From positions 62,001 through 126,000 of the forward strand of contig JACVRA010000128.1 of assembly GCA_019828545.1 (NCBI GenBank): a DNA stretch of 64,000 bases, read 5' to 3'. This stretch comes from Paracamarosporium sp. OC-R06-R3 (Eukaryota; Ascomycota; Dothideomycetes; Pleosporales; Didymosphaeriaceae). Both the position numbers and the translations under genes were made by a program. Position 1 is the stretch's first letter; each line of letters starts with the position of its first letter. Shown here one piece after another: positions 1 to 11,572 of this stretch. The notes beneath the pieces were generated by a model that was given only the letters and a program-made list of their open reading frames with translations, was not told the DNA's origin and did no database searches.

Positions 1-2003
1 CTCAGCCTCTTGTGCGTGACATGGTTGAGGACGGTAGACGTCTTAAGCCCTTTGCCGTCCAGCTCTCCCTTCACTTCCCATCCACGCCGCACGGGGCCGT
101 GTAAAGTGGCGGGCGTAATGTAGGAGCTGTCAAGGAGGGAGTGCCAGCGCGAGAGGTACATCCCTGGACCGTGCGTGCTGCCTTTGCCACCCCTTTGTTT
201 CGACGGCGATGTTATGCCGTGTGTGGACATAATGGTCTCTAATCTTGAATGGGAGGCTTTCTTCAATGACTGGAGGTGGTTCTCATGCTGGTCGAGCAGC
301 TTCTTAAGTTCCTCCTGTTTCTCGGTCGATAAAGTGGCGAAAAGCGATTGGAGGGGTAATGTCATGTTCCCGGCACCGTGAGCAGTGTTCTCTTCAGAAG
401 AGTTGTCGACACGGAATTCAGTGAGGACGGCTTGCGCATATTCCCGATATTTGTTTGCTAGGTCTGGTGCGTTCTTGCAGATTTGATGCAAAAACCTGTG
501 GGAAGAAGGCATGTGCTTTCTTAGTAACTGAACGTAGTCTTCGACAGTAGGTATGTGCATTCCGCTTGCATTGTCATTAATGCTAGCTGGTTCGTTCGGG
601 CCGGGCGAGCCTGCGCGACTGCTCGGTCTGCTACCTGTTCCAGAGGGTTTCTTGGGCTTTGAAACTTTGATGAGGTCTGAAAGAAATACTTCTGCATCAT
701 AGACTGTGCCAGAAAGGTCGACAGCATTATGTACAGCGCGGATGACGGGGTCGAATGCCGCAACAAGGTCTTTCATAGCAGAGGTCAAGACGTCGGGTTG
801 AAGTTTGCAGAGGATCTTGGTGAGTTCTTCGCGATCGCGGATAGAGAGGTAGTTGCTATAGTATTCCATGGCTACAGTATGTTGGTGTTCGCTGAGAGAT
901 GTGGGGTCCACGGGTGGATCTGATGTCTCGAGGATAACGCCAACGATAGACTTCGATTCTTGTAGCGATATGTTGCGTGCTGCATCATGTCTGTCTTTCG
1001 AAGCGAACACGTATGCCTTTATCGCTTTAAACACCTCCTTCTTAGGGGCATCCCTGCAGCTTTCGAGTTTCTGGGCGCGCTTTTGGAACTCTGATGTGTC
1101 CCATGCCATGACTGTAGACATGATTTGTTGCATCAAATTCATGCCGTCATTCGTATTGTTAGTGAGGCCTATCCAGTTGGTGACGGCGGTTACAGAAAGC
1201 TTTGCGAGAACCAGCCGAACCATGCCGTTTATCATTGTTGCCGCGTTTCCCACGCGCAGTGTCTGCCTCACAACCATGTATGGAATGAGTCTGTGTACAT
1301 TCTCGAGGAGTCGTAAGAGATACTGGCCGTCGGGTGACATGATGAAGACGTGATGGAGAAACGATGCCAGGCTACATAGATTAGCATACCGTATCAATAA
1401 GAAGGAGAAGACTTACTTTAATAGGATGTACTCATGCGCCGCCTGCACTAGACTTGAGTGCTGCTCCAGTTTGTCCGACTGAGCGACCTTCTCAAACAGC
1501 TCATCCAACAAGTCACCATATATTAGTTCCCTCATCCCGTCATCCCACGCTTGTAACACGTCTTGTGGCTTGTTCGTATCATACTTTTGCTCGCCCTTCT
1601 CTTTCCGCTTCCCTACCGGGTATCCGCCCAGCATGCCCCTCGCCACATATTCCAGCAAGCTGCTTATAGCCGTGGCCAGCGCTTTCCTCGCACCTATAGC
1701 TCCCTTGTCATAGCTCTCAGAGAGCTCCGCCTCGCCCAGTTTCTTGACCAGCACCCGTACTTTGTCCTGCCAAAAGTCCAGTCCGATATTGTTCAAGCCC
1801 GGTAGCCGCAGTGCAAACTTATTCAGCATGTTCTGCAGCAAGGGCGACGTCGTCTGGACGCCATCCGCCTTGCGGAAGGGGAACCCATATTGTTCGATAG
1901 CGTTTGGGTACTTGAAGGCTTCGATTTCGGAGTAGAGCTGGTGGTGGATCAGGATGTCGAAGAGAGCGTGTGTCTGCGCGGCGGTGAGGGATGGGTTCGA
2001 CAT
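1..2003 (-). CDS. PX-associated (PXB) and DUF3818 domain protein, 3' end outside window
   Basis: The start is the ATG at 2003 (MSNPSLTAAQTHALF). A longer open frame upstream to 2261 adds only unconserved-looking residues. Exon 1 is 2003-1417, a 45-bp intron (GTAAGT at 1416, AG at 1372) follows, and exon 2 runs from 1371 off the left edge. About 650 residues are visible. The first ~140 residues match the PX-associated domain (ALFDILIHHQLYSEIEAFKYP, compact helical). The later part resembles DUF3818, with VEDYVQLLRKHMPSSHRFLH close to the edge. Yeast Lec1 (YPR097W) and its mould relatives carry these domains and act in lipid and phosphoinositide-linked membrane processes. No PX domain is visible in the part present, so this may be the PX-less form. 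A Ser/Pro-rich linker (SRPSSRAGSPGP) precedes the last visible block. The family call is fairly sure. The function is inferred from family only. Confidence 0.82.
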
Positions 2004-3452
2004 GGTCTGAGGAGCATGGCGGAGGCCGAAGGTAGCTTGGAAAAACGCGTGCCTGGCTGTCCAAGTCGTTGATGCTGTGAATGCGGGACGCGGGACGCGT
2101 ACTGCGTCATCGTGGCTGGAAGTGTGGCTGTGCAGATATCTGCGCTTACGCCCAGCGATTCTGAATCCGTTGGAAGTTTGTTTGCCGGGCTGTTCACACG
2201 CGTTACTGAATCCACTATCGTTTATATACACCATGTGGATTTGAGGGGCGATGATGGTCATTCAACGGCTGTTTCGTTTCTATGTGAATCTGCTTCATTC
2301 CATCACGTCACGTCCGCCCGTTGCAAAAAGCGAGAGAAAACCAACGATCCTCCGTCCAAGGTACAGTATAATAGGCGGAACTCCTATCGGTAAGGCTTGG
2401 ACAATTGCCCGGCCTTGCACGTCTTGCAATGATCGCTTCAACGGCTCATCCTGAGCGCACGCACTGCTTGCATTTTTCCCGGACGAGACTTGTTCACTCT
2501 GTTCGTTAACTGTATGTCTCAAATGGCTAAAGACTGGTGCCGCCGCATGCTTTCTTCCCCAAGTCGCATTCCGATGGTCCCTCTCAAAATCACAGGGCAG
2601 TGTCACTCCTATATCTATATCAGCAAACCAAAGTCACTGTTGTGGGAATCCCTAGCGTACCCTTCTGTCGTAACCTGGAGTGAACATCCGCCCAATGGTC
2701 AAAATCGATCAAAGCGGGTTTGGTCCAAAGATCCACAGGGAGCGCATTGACTGAGTACGGTCGCAGGCTTTGTCGCAAGACAATACAGCATCCGTCTGGA
2801 AGGTATTCGAGCTCAGGAGGCAGGGAATAGATCTCGTCGATGCGCGGACGTCGAGGATGTCTCTCCACGACAAACATAGTTTAGAGACCGAAGATCGATA
2901 CGCAGTGCTTATTACAAGAGGACAGTAAATTATAACTGGAAGTTGTTAAAGAGAAGAGGGAGCTGGGCGAGAAGGATCGTTGGAGGCATGCTTTAGGGAT
3001 CAGGGTGTGGGCAAAATCCGTGCCGTTTGCAAATCCGTTGCCTTCAAACGCTGACGTTTGACAGCATGACCTTCACCAACGCCTCTAAATTGACGTTCTC
3101 GAAGTCGTGAAGACCTTTTGAATTTAGATGCAATCACAACCTTCAAACAACATTTCACACAAAAGTGTGTTAGCAATATAAATCAAATAATGAGTGTTTA
3201 TTGCACGTTTACAGTTAGCTATGCATCTCGTTGTACATTTGGATCATGTCTTTTAGCATTCTTGTACAATGGCTCTCCTAAACGCTTACATTTGGCAGCT
3301 TATACCCATGAAGCGATGTTCACGCGATAGCTATCAACCCAGCTGTATCCCATAACCGCTCTGTCGCTCTGTCGCTCTGTCGCTTTGTCGCCTTGTTGCT
3401 TTGTTGCTTTATCTATTCCGCCCGTTACATGCCGTTGTTCCTTCCAGCCGCT
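2004..3452. other. Intergenic region, no supported gene
   Basis: The left part is the promoter side of the PXB gene. An 85-codon minus frame (2877-2620) has a protein-like stretch (DEIYSLPPELEYLPDG) but no convincing partner exon, so it is not called. A short tandem repeat lies at 3358-3411. Confidence 0.5.
3358..3411. repeat. 8-bp tandem repeat (CTGTCGCT type)
   Basis: About six to seven units of an 8-bp motif reading CTGTCGCT lie in tandem. The first units are exact and the last ones drift to TTGTTGCT. The array sits ~40 bp downstream of the stop codon of the minus-strand gene at 3453, so it is probably in or just past its 3' UTR. Confidence 0.85.
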
Positions 3453-4549
3453 TCATAACAAATTTAGTACAGGCTCGATTCGCCTGGATTCCACTGCCAC
3501 AAACGCCTCGTTATCAAGCTCCCCTTCAGGTTCTATGAGCTTCACATCATCTCTGCCTACAACGTGTGAGTCGTCAATATTCTCTCGGAGGAGGGTATGG
3601 ATCGTGCGCATCTTCCAGATAACAGGGTATAGCTTGCCGTCTTGCTTGCGAACGAAAAGTTCCTTTGTATCGCGGCGGAAGAGGATGACTAGCTCACTCC
3701 AAGGAATGTAGTTTAGAGGGTTGGCGTAGACTTTGTGGTCAGTGTGCGATGTAGCTTTAGCAGCAGGATCTTTGGCTAGGGGATTCGGAGGAAGGGTATC
3801 GATCACCTCGCGCTCGTTCTCGAAGAAGTCTACAAATAAGTCTGAATAGGTTAGTGAGTTTGGACGTGAAGTGGCCGGAGAAAGGTACCTTCGACACTAG
3901 GACTATTCAAGGGATCGTGAGTCATCACACCATATTTCGGCTTGGTTGCTTCCTTGGGTGAATCCTCAGCTCCTTCGCCTTGAGTACTTGAAAGCTCCTC
4001 GAGAACCGTCTTGCGGATGTAGGCTTCTAATTTATCAGCGTGCTCCATCGGGGAAGATTTATTGTTTGCCAGCTCGGCGCACTCCTTTTCCATGAGTACG
4101 ACAGCGCCCTTGATCACCCAATATAAATCTCGGTCCCTTCCCAATGTCGATTCGATCTTCTCATCATCAGCTAAGTCATTGTGCTTCAGCACGGTATACT
4201 TGTCTTCCGGCAGCCTCAGCGGTGTTGCGACAGATTTACGACCGATATGCACGTGTGGCCGCATGCATTTAGGGGATTGTTTTTGGTTTTGGTCTTGATT
4301 CGAGGGTTTGCTGCTGGGTTGAGGGATGGCTGCAGATGCACGTACGGTAGCGACCTCATGTGGACCGGCAAGCTTAGACGGTAACGTATCACCCTTCGAG
4401 AAATACCTGTTGCCTAGATAAGCGCTGTCGGGATGAAGGTCGTAATTCCTAGGCGCTGGCTTGCCTTCAATGAGGTCGAGGGCAGTAGTGGCGGCAGATT
4501 TGGCCTTCTCCCAAAGAGAACGTTTGTTGGTCGTTGGTGGAGCGGGCAT
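3453..4549 (-). CDS. Hypothetical protein, two exons
   Basis: I do not recognise this protein. Exon 1 is 4549-3889 and exon 2 is 3841-3453. The donor is GTACCT and the acceptor TTCAG, and the junction restores ...SVEDLFVDFFENERE... in frame (1,050 nt, 349 residues). The start is the ATG of MPAPPTTNKRSLWEK. The open frame extends upstream to 4678, but the conserved-looking sequence begins here. The N-terminus is an amphipathic Lys/Ala-rich stretch (KAKSAATTALDLIEG), the middle is a low-complexity Gln/Ser/Pro linker, and a helical segment around DLYWVIKGAVVLMEKECAEL follows. The C-terminus is a compact block with aromatic residues (NPLNYIPWSELVILFRRD). No signal peptide or membrane span is seen. 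The gene is confident but the function is unknown. Confidence 0.72.
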
Positions 4550-5065
4550 TGTTACCAGGCTTTGAAGGCATTGGAGGCAATTTAATGTAGTGAGTGATGC
4601 GTATGAGGGTGATTCTCGGGCGTTTTGAAGGTGGCTCGGTCGCGGTTGAGATGTTGCGGCTGCGTATTGATTGCGCAATCAAGTGTTATTTGACACTGGC
4701 TGGAGGTTTTATAATGGGAAACAAGCATTTTCACAAACGCACGGTACCTCTACCGCATATGCCCCACATATATACAACGGAACGTGAAAGATTGTACACG
4801 TGACTACATATCTTAATATTGTAGTATAGGATAGATAACTTGCATAAATTCAACCATACAGGTTATGCAGGCGATGTGAACGATTATATGATGGGCTTTC
4901 TTTATGCGACTAGATGCAAAATCTAAACGAAAAAAGAACGGCTGAGATTCGCAAACAAGTAGATGTGTATATAGCAAACGCAACAAATGAAATAGTTGAT
5001 CGTTAACTATCAAACCTTCGTAAAAAGCGCCACCGTTCGCAGATGAGCCAACATGAGCTGTTTAC
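4550..5065. other. Intergenic region, no feature seen
   Basis: AT-richer spacer between two minus-strand genes. It holds the promoter of the 3453-4549 gene and the 3' flank of the 5066-6619 gene. No coding frame or repeat of note. Confidence 0.5.
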
Positions 5066-6619
5066 CTAAAACCATCTCCCCCACATATCAGATTGACCGT
5101 TTGGTCGGGTCTGATAATCTTGCACACTAATGACCTCAAAGTCATCATCTCCATTATCAGAAGCCTGGACCGGGCTCGGACTGCTGATATCAACATCATG
5201 AAAACGGCCCTCTAGATGGTTCCGTTCAGTAGTTTGTCCGGTTTTCCATGCAGCATCCAACGTAATGTTCCTGGTAACATCTTCTTGACTTGTACTGAGC
5301 TGCATAGGTGCAACTCCACAAGAGACGGCCACGGATGACTGCGGTGGAAATCTCGCTATGACTTTTTGCTCGACCAAGTCTCTTGAATGAGCTTTAGAGC
5401 CATGGCTGACGTTCTGCATTGCTGCAACTACATCTCTTGCATTCTCTTTGGATGTTGCTGACTCGTTGTGGCCATCGTTTGGCTCTTCAATTGCTCTCCG
5501 GTCGGTGATAGAGCTTTCGTCCGCCGACACGGCGGGCACCGCTCCTCGGGCTTCACAGTTGATCTCGATGACACTGGCTGACTTGTCATATTCTGTATCA
5601 TTGACCTTGCCCTTCATCATAGCATCATTTTTCTTGTACTGAGGCGACCGAGACTGTATAGACCCTACTTGCAAACCCTCGAACATTTTGAGACCCCGTA
5701 TAGCATCGATGAGACCTTGCTCGCTGGAATCTGCCATGCTGTCATAGTTCTCAAAATTGCTCGAGTGAATGATAGGTCCATTTTCTCTGTCAAGCACCTC
5801 TTGAATGGGATGTTCGCAGCCCGTTTGGTTTCGACTTAATCCCCAACCATTCTGTATGTGATCTTTTCTGTACTTGACACCTTTGTCATGGGAAGCTTGC
5901 AATTCAGCGGCTTGTCTATCTTGTGTAGCAGTCAATTCCTGGCCAGGCCCAATAGCATCTTGACCCTTTGTATCACGAACTTGTCCAGAGTATCTAGCCG
6001 TGAGTGGGCCAGAGTGAGTACTAATTGAATAATAAGAGTCGTTTCTATTCGATCGCAGCTCTTGCAGTGTAGGATACGGTGAGGCCATCTTTGAAGGGGC
6101 CAGTGGCGGCAATATGCTGTCTTTTCGCAAACTGTGCATTTGCTGCCCAGAATAAACACTCGCCGGTTCCGTGAACAGCGTGTCTGTCATATTTTCCACT
6201 GCACCTTCGATATGAGTCATAGGGTCTAGATATCTGTTTTGTGGAGGCTCTGGTATGATCTCGATTCGGAATTCTGGATGAATCCTCTCTTTTTTCATGT
6301 GCTCACTTCCAAATGTTCTAGTTGAGCTAACCTGACGCATTGCCCGTTGTTCGCGTGGAGCGTTTCCAGGTGGACCTAGTATTTTCGCCATATCGTCTAG
6401 GGAAGGGCTTGCACCTAACTCATCGGAGACCTGCTTTGATAGAGTCTGTATTGGGTATGTTCCTGGAGGATGACTCTGTGAGTATGATAGTGTACCGTAG
6501 TCGTGGGCAACTAGACATTGTGACTCCTGAGCTTGAAGCGATGGGTGTTGGTTTTGATCTTGTCGCGAGGACCTTCGATGGGGAGTAATGTAGATGTTTT
6601 TCTTCTTTGATGGGAACAT
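5066..6619 (-). CDS. Hypothetical, largely disordered protein with C-terminal LIR/AIM-like motif
   Basis: A single open frame of 517 residues from the ATG of MFPSKKKNIYITPHR. The frame is open a further 15 codons upstream, so an earlier exon cannot be excluded. The composition is polar and low in hydrophobic residues, suggesting intrinsic disorder. Short stretches look ordered, e.g. GLIDAIRGLKMFEGL. Near the C-terminus an acidic run leads into DDDFEVISV, which fits the W/F/Y-x-x-L/I/V core with preceding acidic residues of Atg8-interacting motifs. The final residues are tryptophan-rich (DMWGRWF). I do not recognise a family. An Atg8-linked adaptor role is inference only. No signal peptide or membrane span is seen. 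Confidence 0.62.
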   Translation of the reverse strand: MFPSKKKNIYITPHRRSSRQDQNQHPSLQAQESQCLVAHDYGTLSYSQSHPPGTYPIQTLSKQVSDELGASPSLDDMAKILGPPGNAPREQRAMRQVSSTRTFGSEHMKKERIHPEFRIEIIPEPPQNRYLDPMTHIEGAVENMTDTLFTEPASVYSGQQMHSLRKDSILPPLAPSKMASPYPTLQELRSNRNDSYYSISTHSGPLTARYSGQVRDTKGQDAIGPGQELTATQDRQAAELQASHDKGVKYRKDHIQNGWGLSRNQTGCEHPIQEVLDRENGPIIHSSNFENYDSMADSSEQGLIDAIRGLKMFEGLQVGSIQSRSPQYKKNDAMMKGKVNDTEYDKSASVIEINCEARGAVPAVSADESSITDRRAIEEPNDGHNESATSKENARDVVAAMQNVSHGSKAHSRDLVEQKVIARFPPQSSVAVSCGVAPMQLSTSQEDVTRNITLDAAWKTGQTTERNHLEGRFHDVDISSPSPVQASDNGDDDFEVISVQDYQTRPNGQSDMWGRWF

Positions 6620-7559
6620 ATTGCTGACATTTCTAGATATCAGGTAAGCAATTAAATAAAACAATAAACCTGCAGCCTGTTCTCATATTTATGAGGCATC
6701 TCCATGACGGATATGTGAATCGCCTTACTTCACGAATAGAGGAATATTGAAGACGCGGGTGGAAAGGGACTCACCATACTGCGCGATTGAAGCGCTATCT
6801 TCGCACCTGCGAGACTCGTAAGCTGCGAATTTTTGGCCAGTCACAGACCATAGTGACTCCCCTGTAGGGTAGCATTCGTACGACAAATAAATTAATTTAA
6901 TCCATATACACTAATGGCCAGTCAAACTCATCATGTTTGGTTTGCAGCAAGGTCATCGCGAGGAAGTATCTGTGTATGGATTGCAACGACATTGCGTTCA
7001 GCGCATTGTTCATCCCGATTAATCTACAAGAAGTCCGGCATACTCATGTTGTTGATGTCACTGATGACTATCCCGGGTGAGGTCCGCCCTCAAGGGTGAC
7101 ACGATTCCAAATCTAGCACGCCGTATTAGTTGACTTCTCCTAATCTTTTCCAGATAGAATCGTGTTGCTCTTCTCGGTGATGCTATGGTACCTGAAGAAA
7201 TGACGTGCACGACGTCCTATCCCATTGGGTGGGCTACCGTTTCGTCCAATCAAAGCTCAGGAAGCGAGATCGGAGCCCGCTCCATACGCTCACCAACCTG
7301 GGAGGCTCTCAACTTCCCCCTCGTTCTTTATCCGACAGCCCGTTTTCCGATGGGCTTCAGTAGCCAATCCGGCGCACTACTAGACAAAATAGGATTTGGT
7401 GTACGGGCAAGGATGCGCTACTCTAAGGTTGTTGGAAGAGGAACGCGCGGGGGAGGGGCCGCCATCAGCAATTGCAGCACATGTTGAAGTGCGTGAAGGC
7501 ATAAGGATAATGGAAAGGATGTCTATTAGAGCATACTATTGCTTTGCGGCTACAACGAG
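6620..7559. other. Divergent intergenic region
   Basis: Spacer between the minus-strand gene ending at 6619 and the plus-strand GH31 gene. Several short frames occur but none looks like protein. It presumably holds both promoters. Confidence 0.5.
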
Positions 7560-10500
7560 ATGCGATACCACAAAGTTGTCTTGGGCTTTGTAGCCCTTGC
7601 CTCTGGTAAGTATTGTGTAAACCCCTGGCAGTTCTTTTCACTCATTTGCAGTCCAGCTCAAACAACGCTCGACCAGCCACCTGGACCAAATACGTATACG
7701 CCTACACCTACGCTTGAGTCATCAGCGAACCTTGCGCCTAGTGTTACGCCTAATCTGGTGGCTACCAATGTACCAAATGCTCAAGAGGTTTGCCCCGGTT
7801 ACAAAGCGTCCAATGTCGTGGTCGAGAAGGCTAGCCTCACAGCAGATCTGACCCTCGCTGGTGAAGCTTGTAACGCGTATGGAAACGATATCCTAGATCT
7901 TGTCCTGAACGTGCAGTATCAGAACGCTACGAGGTTGAACGTTAAAATATATCCAAAATATATCGTACCCTCTAATCGCTCCCTATATATTTTAGATGAC
8001 TCTTTAAGCCCTAGCGGAAAGATAGAATCCGGAAGTTTGGCCAATGGTAGTAGTTTGGTTTTTGAGTGGGACAACAATCCGTCCTTTCAGTTTCGCATAA
8101 GGCGTTCTGGATCAGGCGAGGTTATCTTTGACACCTACGGCACAAAGTTACTTCGAAGACCAATTTCTCGAGGTAATCACCTCTATGGTCTCCGACTACA
8201 ACATCTACGGGCTCCCCGAGGCTATTCGTGGGAGTTTTCGCCTTCCGAACGAATATTCGCAAACATTCTGGAACCAGTACAACGAGATGAATGACCAGCC
8301 TATCGACGCGAATATGCACAGCGTGCATCCTGTGTATCTGGAGACCCGTTATGGCGAAGGCAGTTCAATATCTCACGTTGTATACGGCCGTAATCTTCAC
8401 GGGCAAGAATGGATCTTGCGACCGGAGACATTGATCTATCGAACTATTGGGGGCAGTCTCGATTTCTACTTTTTTAGTGGCCCAACACCCACAGAAGCAC
8501 TGGCTCAGCAGCAGCTTGGTGTCATTCGACCACCCGCTATGCAACCGGTAAGTTCCAGGTTCCAAAGTGGGTGTTCGTGCTGGCTATTATCTGAATTTCC
8601 AGATTTTGACAGCTGGCTAAGACACCTACGTCTACCCATTCCTTTAACTTGTGAATATTACACTGAATATTAACCCCCATCTTCAAGTATTGGGCTCTGG
8701 AATTCCATCAGGTTCGTTGGGGCTACCAGAACTGGACCGTGTTGCAAGAGGTTCTCGACGGCTATAGAGATGCGAACATTCCTCTCGAAGCGATATGGAA
8801 CGATCTAGACTATCTATTCCAATTTCGCATTTACTCGCACAATAACAACACGTATCCTGTTCCCGAAGGCCAGGAATTCCTTGCACGTCTTCATGCTGGG
8901 GGTCAATACTGGATGCCCATCCTTGATCCTAACGTTTACGATCCGGACCCGACGAACGGAACTGACGCCTTTCCACCATATAATCGTGGGGATGAGCTGG
9001 GCATTTACATTAGAAGGGGCGAAGGGAACGAGGACTACTACATCGGTGATCAATGGCCCGGGTTCAGTGTGTGGCCTGACTTTCTCTTGGAGTCATCGCA
9101 TAACTACTGGGCGGACGAGATGGTGAGATATCATCAAGATCTCGAGTTCGATGGCTGGTGGCTAGATATTTCCGATCTCTCGTCTTGGTGCACCGGAAGC
9201 TGTGGATCCGATAGACTGGAAGACAATCCTATACACGTACCCTTCCCATTGCCAGGGGAGCCTGGACAAATCAGTTATGACTACCCGGAGGCATTCGAGG
9301 TGACAAATGCTACAGAAGCTGCATCTGCTAGCGCTACATATCTTTCCCAAGCTTCCGCTTTCCCCACGCCCACTACAACAGTTGGTACCCCTACTGTTGG
9401 CTTCACCTCACCTACTCCAGGCGTTCGAAACATCACGTTCCCACCATACGCACTCAATCTTACGCTTGAAGGTCACTCTTTACTTAGACAAGCTGTAGCT
9501 CCCTATGCGACGCACAACGATGAGTTTAATACGACCGAATACGAGCTCCACAATACGTATGGCTATGTCTCTGCGATAGCGACTTATAACGGATTGCTTA
9601 CGGTAAAGCCTGGCAAGCGTCCCTTCTTCATCACCCGCTCAACTTCGCCGGGCAGCGGAAACTACACGGGTCACTGGGGTGGTGACACCAATTCTCGTTG
9701 GGGTAACATGTACATGACAATTCCGCAGGCTCTTACCTTTTCGATTGCTGGCATTCCTTACTTTGGTGTTGAGACCTGTGGTTTCAATGGAAATGTGGAT
9801 ATGGAACTGTGCACTCGCTGGATGGAGCTTAGTGCTTTCTTCCCACTATACCGGAACCACAACAGTAGGAATACGATTGCGCAGGAGGCTTACCGATGGG
9901 CAACCACAGCAGAAGGCACGCGCCGTGCTATCCATGTCCGCTTCCAGCTCTTGCCCTACCAATACACCCTTTTTTGGAAAGCCCATACTCAAGGTGGTAC
10001 CGTGCTGCGACCTCTGTCTTGGAATTTCCCTGATGAAGAGCTGCTCAAATCTATCGACAACCAGTTCATGTTAGGACCCAGCATCCTTATTACACCCGTC
10101 CTCGCGCCATTGCTTCGTGAGGCGAAGGGCATTTTCCCAGGAATTGCAGCAGGAACGCGCTGGTACGACTGGTACACGCTAGACGAAGTGCACGCAGAAC
10201 CAGGTCAAGATGTCACGCTGGACGCCCCGCTAGTACATGTTCCTGTTTATTTGAGGGGCGGTACCATTATTGCCTATCAGACACCTGCAAACACAACGAC
10301 TCACACGAGGCAGAATCCATGGAACGTCGTCGTTGCGCTGGATGACAACCAGGGCTCAAGCGGCGAGCTTTATCTTGACGATGGAGTGACACTTGATCCA
10401 GAGGCTACCAAAGTGGTCAATGTAAGTGTTTTAGTTCTTCGATATGTTTTGTAGCACCTTTAACCATAAACAGTTCGAGTTTGCAGACGATGTACTTTCC

Positions 10501-10710
10501 ATCTTTGTTGAGGGTGATTACGACGGGCAGGACACACCACTCAACAAAATCGAGATAGCAGGTTGGGGCGGTAAGCCTGTGCACAAAGTTCTAGTCGGAG
10601 TGGACGGAGAAGAGCTAGGAGCCTACACGGAAATTCAATTTTATGCGGCTGAAGGTGCCAATAAACTTTGGGTTGGGGGCGTTTGCCAAGGATCTCAAGA
10701 TCGTATTTAA
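7560..10710 (+). CDS. GH31 family alpha-glucosidase, secreted, interrupted by a frameshift
   Basis: Glycoside hydrolase family 31 releases glucose from maltose, starch or related glucosides outside the cell. Exons are 7560-7605, 7657-8547, 8688-10421 and 10474-10710. The first junction gives a signal peptide MRYHKVVLGFVALAS-AQ. Asp at about residue 472 in WWLDISDLSSWC is the expected nucleophile, and Asp at about 645 in GHWGGDTNSRWGN is the acid/base. GVETCGFNG and the C-terminal beta domain are present. At ~8148 the frame shifts: EVIFDTYGTKL continues in one frame and FEDQFLEVITSMV in another, with no room for an intron. The exon total is one base over a multiple of three, so either the gene is inactive or the base is a sequence error. 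The rest of the ~968-residue protein is well preserved. Many N-glycosylation sites fit secretion. It is the right length for fungal AgdC/AgdB-like enzymes. Confidence 0.88.
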
Positions 10711-11557
10711 GTAGCAGGATCCTTTTCTATTCAGTGTGTGACAATCGTCCACATGTAGAATAGAGATTTTATGGCGTGGGTAAAATCAAGATCTGTTACG
10801 TTTCGGCTGAATTTTACGTAGTGCTACTGGTGAGTGGCCCAACAATTATCGTAATACTGCACGCTTACAAGGATATGCCATCTAGCATGTACTAATGAAC
10901 GCGGCCCCATCCGGAAACAAAGTTGTTACACGATGGCGCTGTGTAAGCTTGATCCTACACGCACTGCTAAATTGTGATTGGCAAAGCCAGTTGGGGCGCC
11001 GTCAGCTCAGCGTCGTCAGCCGCACCGACGCGTCAAGATGCCCCCAAAATTACAAGCAATGAACACTCAAGAAGTACAGGTATTAGGATTTCCAATGCTA
11101 GGTCGCGCATCTAAAGAGGATTACCCGCTGCTATTATGAGTAGAGCTACGCCTTCTCTATCCCAAACTAAAGCTCCGTTTCGCACCCCACAGGTAGAGAT
11201 CACAAAAGGGGCCAGCCTGTGCACGCAGGAGGGCCCCAGACGTCTGACCACCAAATTCCCCAAAGGGACAAATCGCACAGCCATTTTAATCTAGCTCGCA
11301 GCTGTCTCGGACACGATTACGGCTCGTTCATCATTACGGGTGCCAAGCCGTTGTCAGCTGTCCATATGCCTCGCGCAGTGTTATCATACATCATCCCCAA
11401 ACTAGAATAAAGGAGCTTGTTCGCGCAATGCTCTCGGGCCGTACGGTCATTCCTTAAGGAGTCTTTCCTCGCGTGTTATCGGCGCCCGGAGTGGTACAAG
11501 ACTAATATTGAATCCTAACCGCCAGCGTTCTGTGAGTCGCCTTTTTTGCCCTTGGTT
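10711..11557. other. Intergenic region, no supported gene
   Basis: Spacer between the GH31 and lipoxygenase genes, both on the plus strand. A few short frames have no protein-like character. It presumably holds the GH31 3' UTR and the lipoxygenase promoter. Confidence 0.5.
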
Positions 11558-11572
11558 ATGGTCTGCTCAACG

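Noticed and set aside
2295..2877. Two minus-strand frames that might be exons of one gene
   Set aside because: The frames could join only through a weak GTACGC donor, and neither matches a family I know. Left in the intergenic description.
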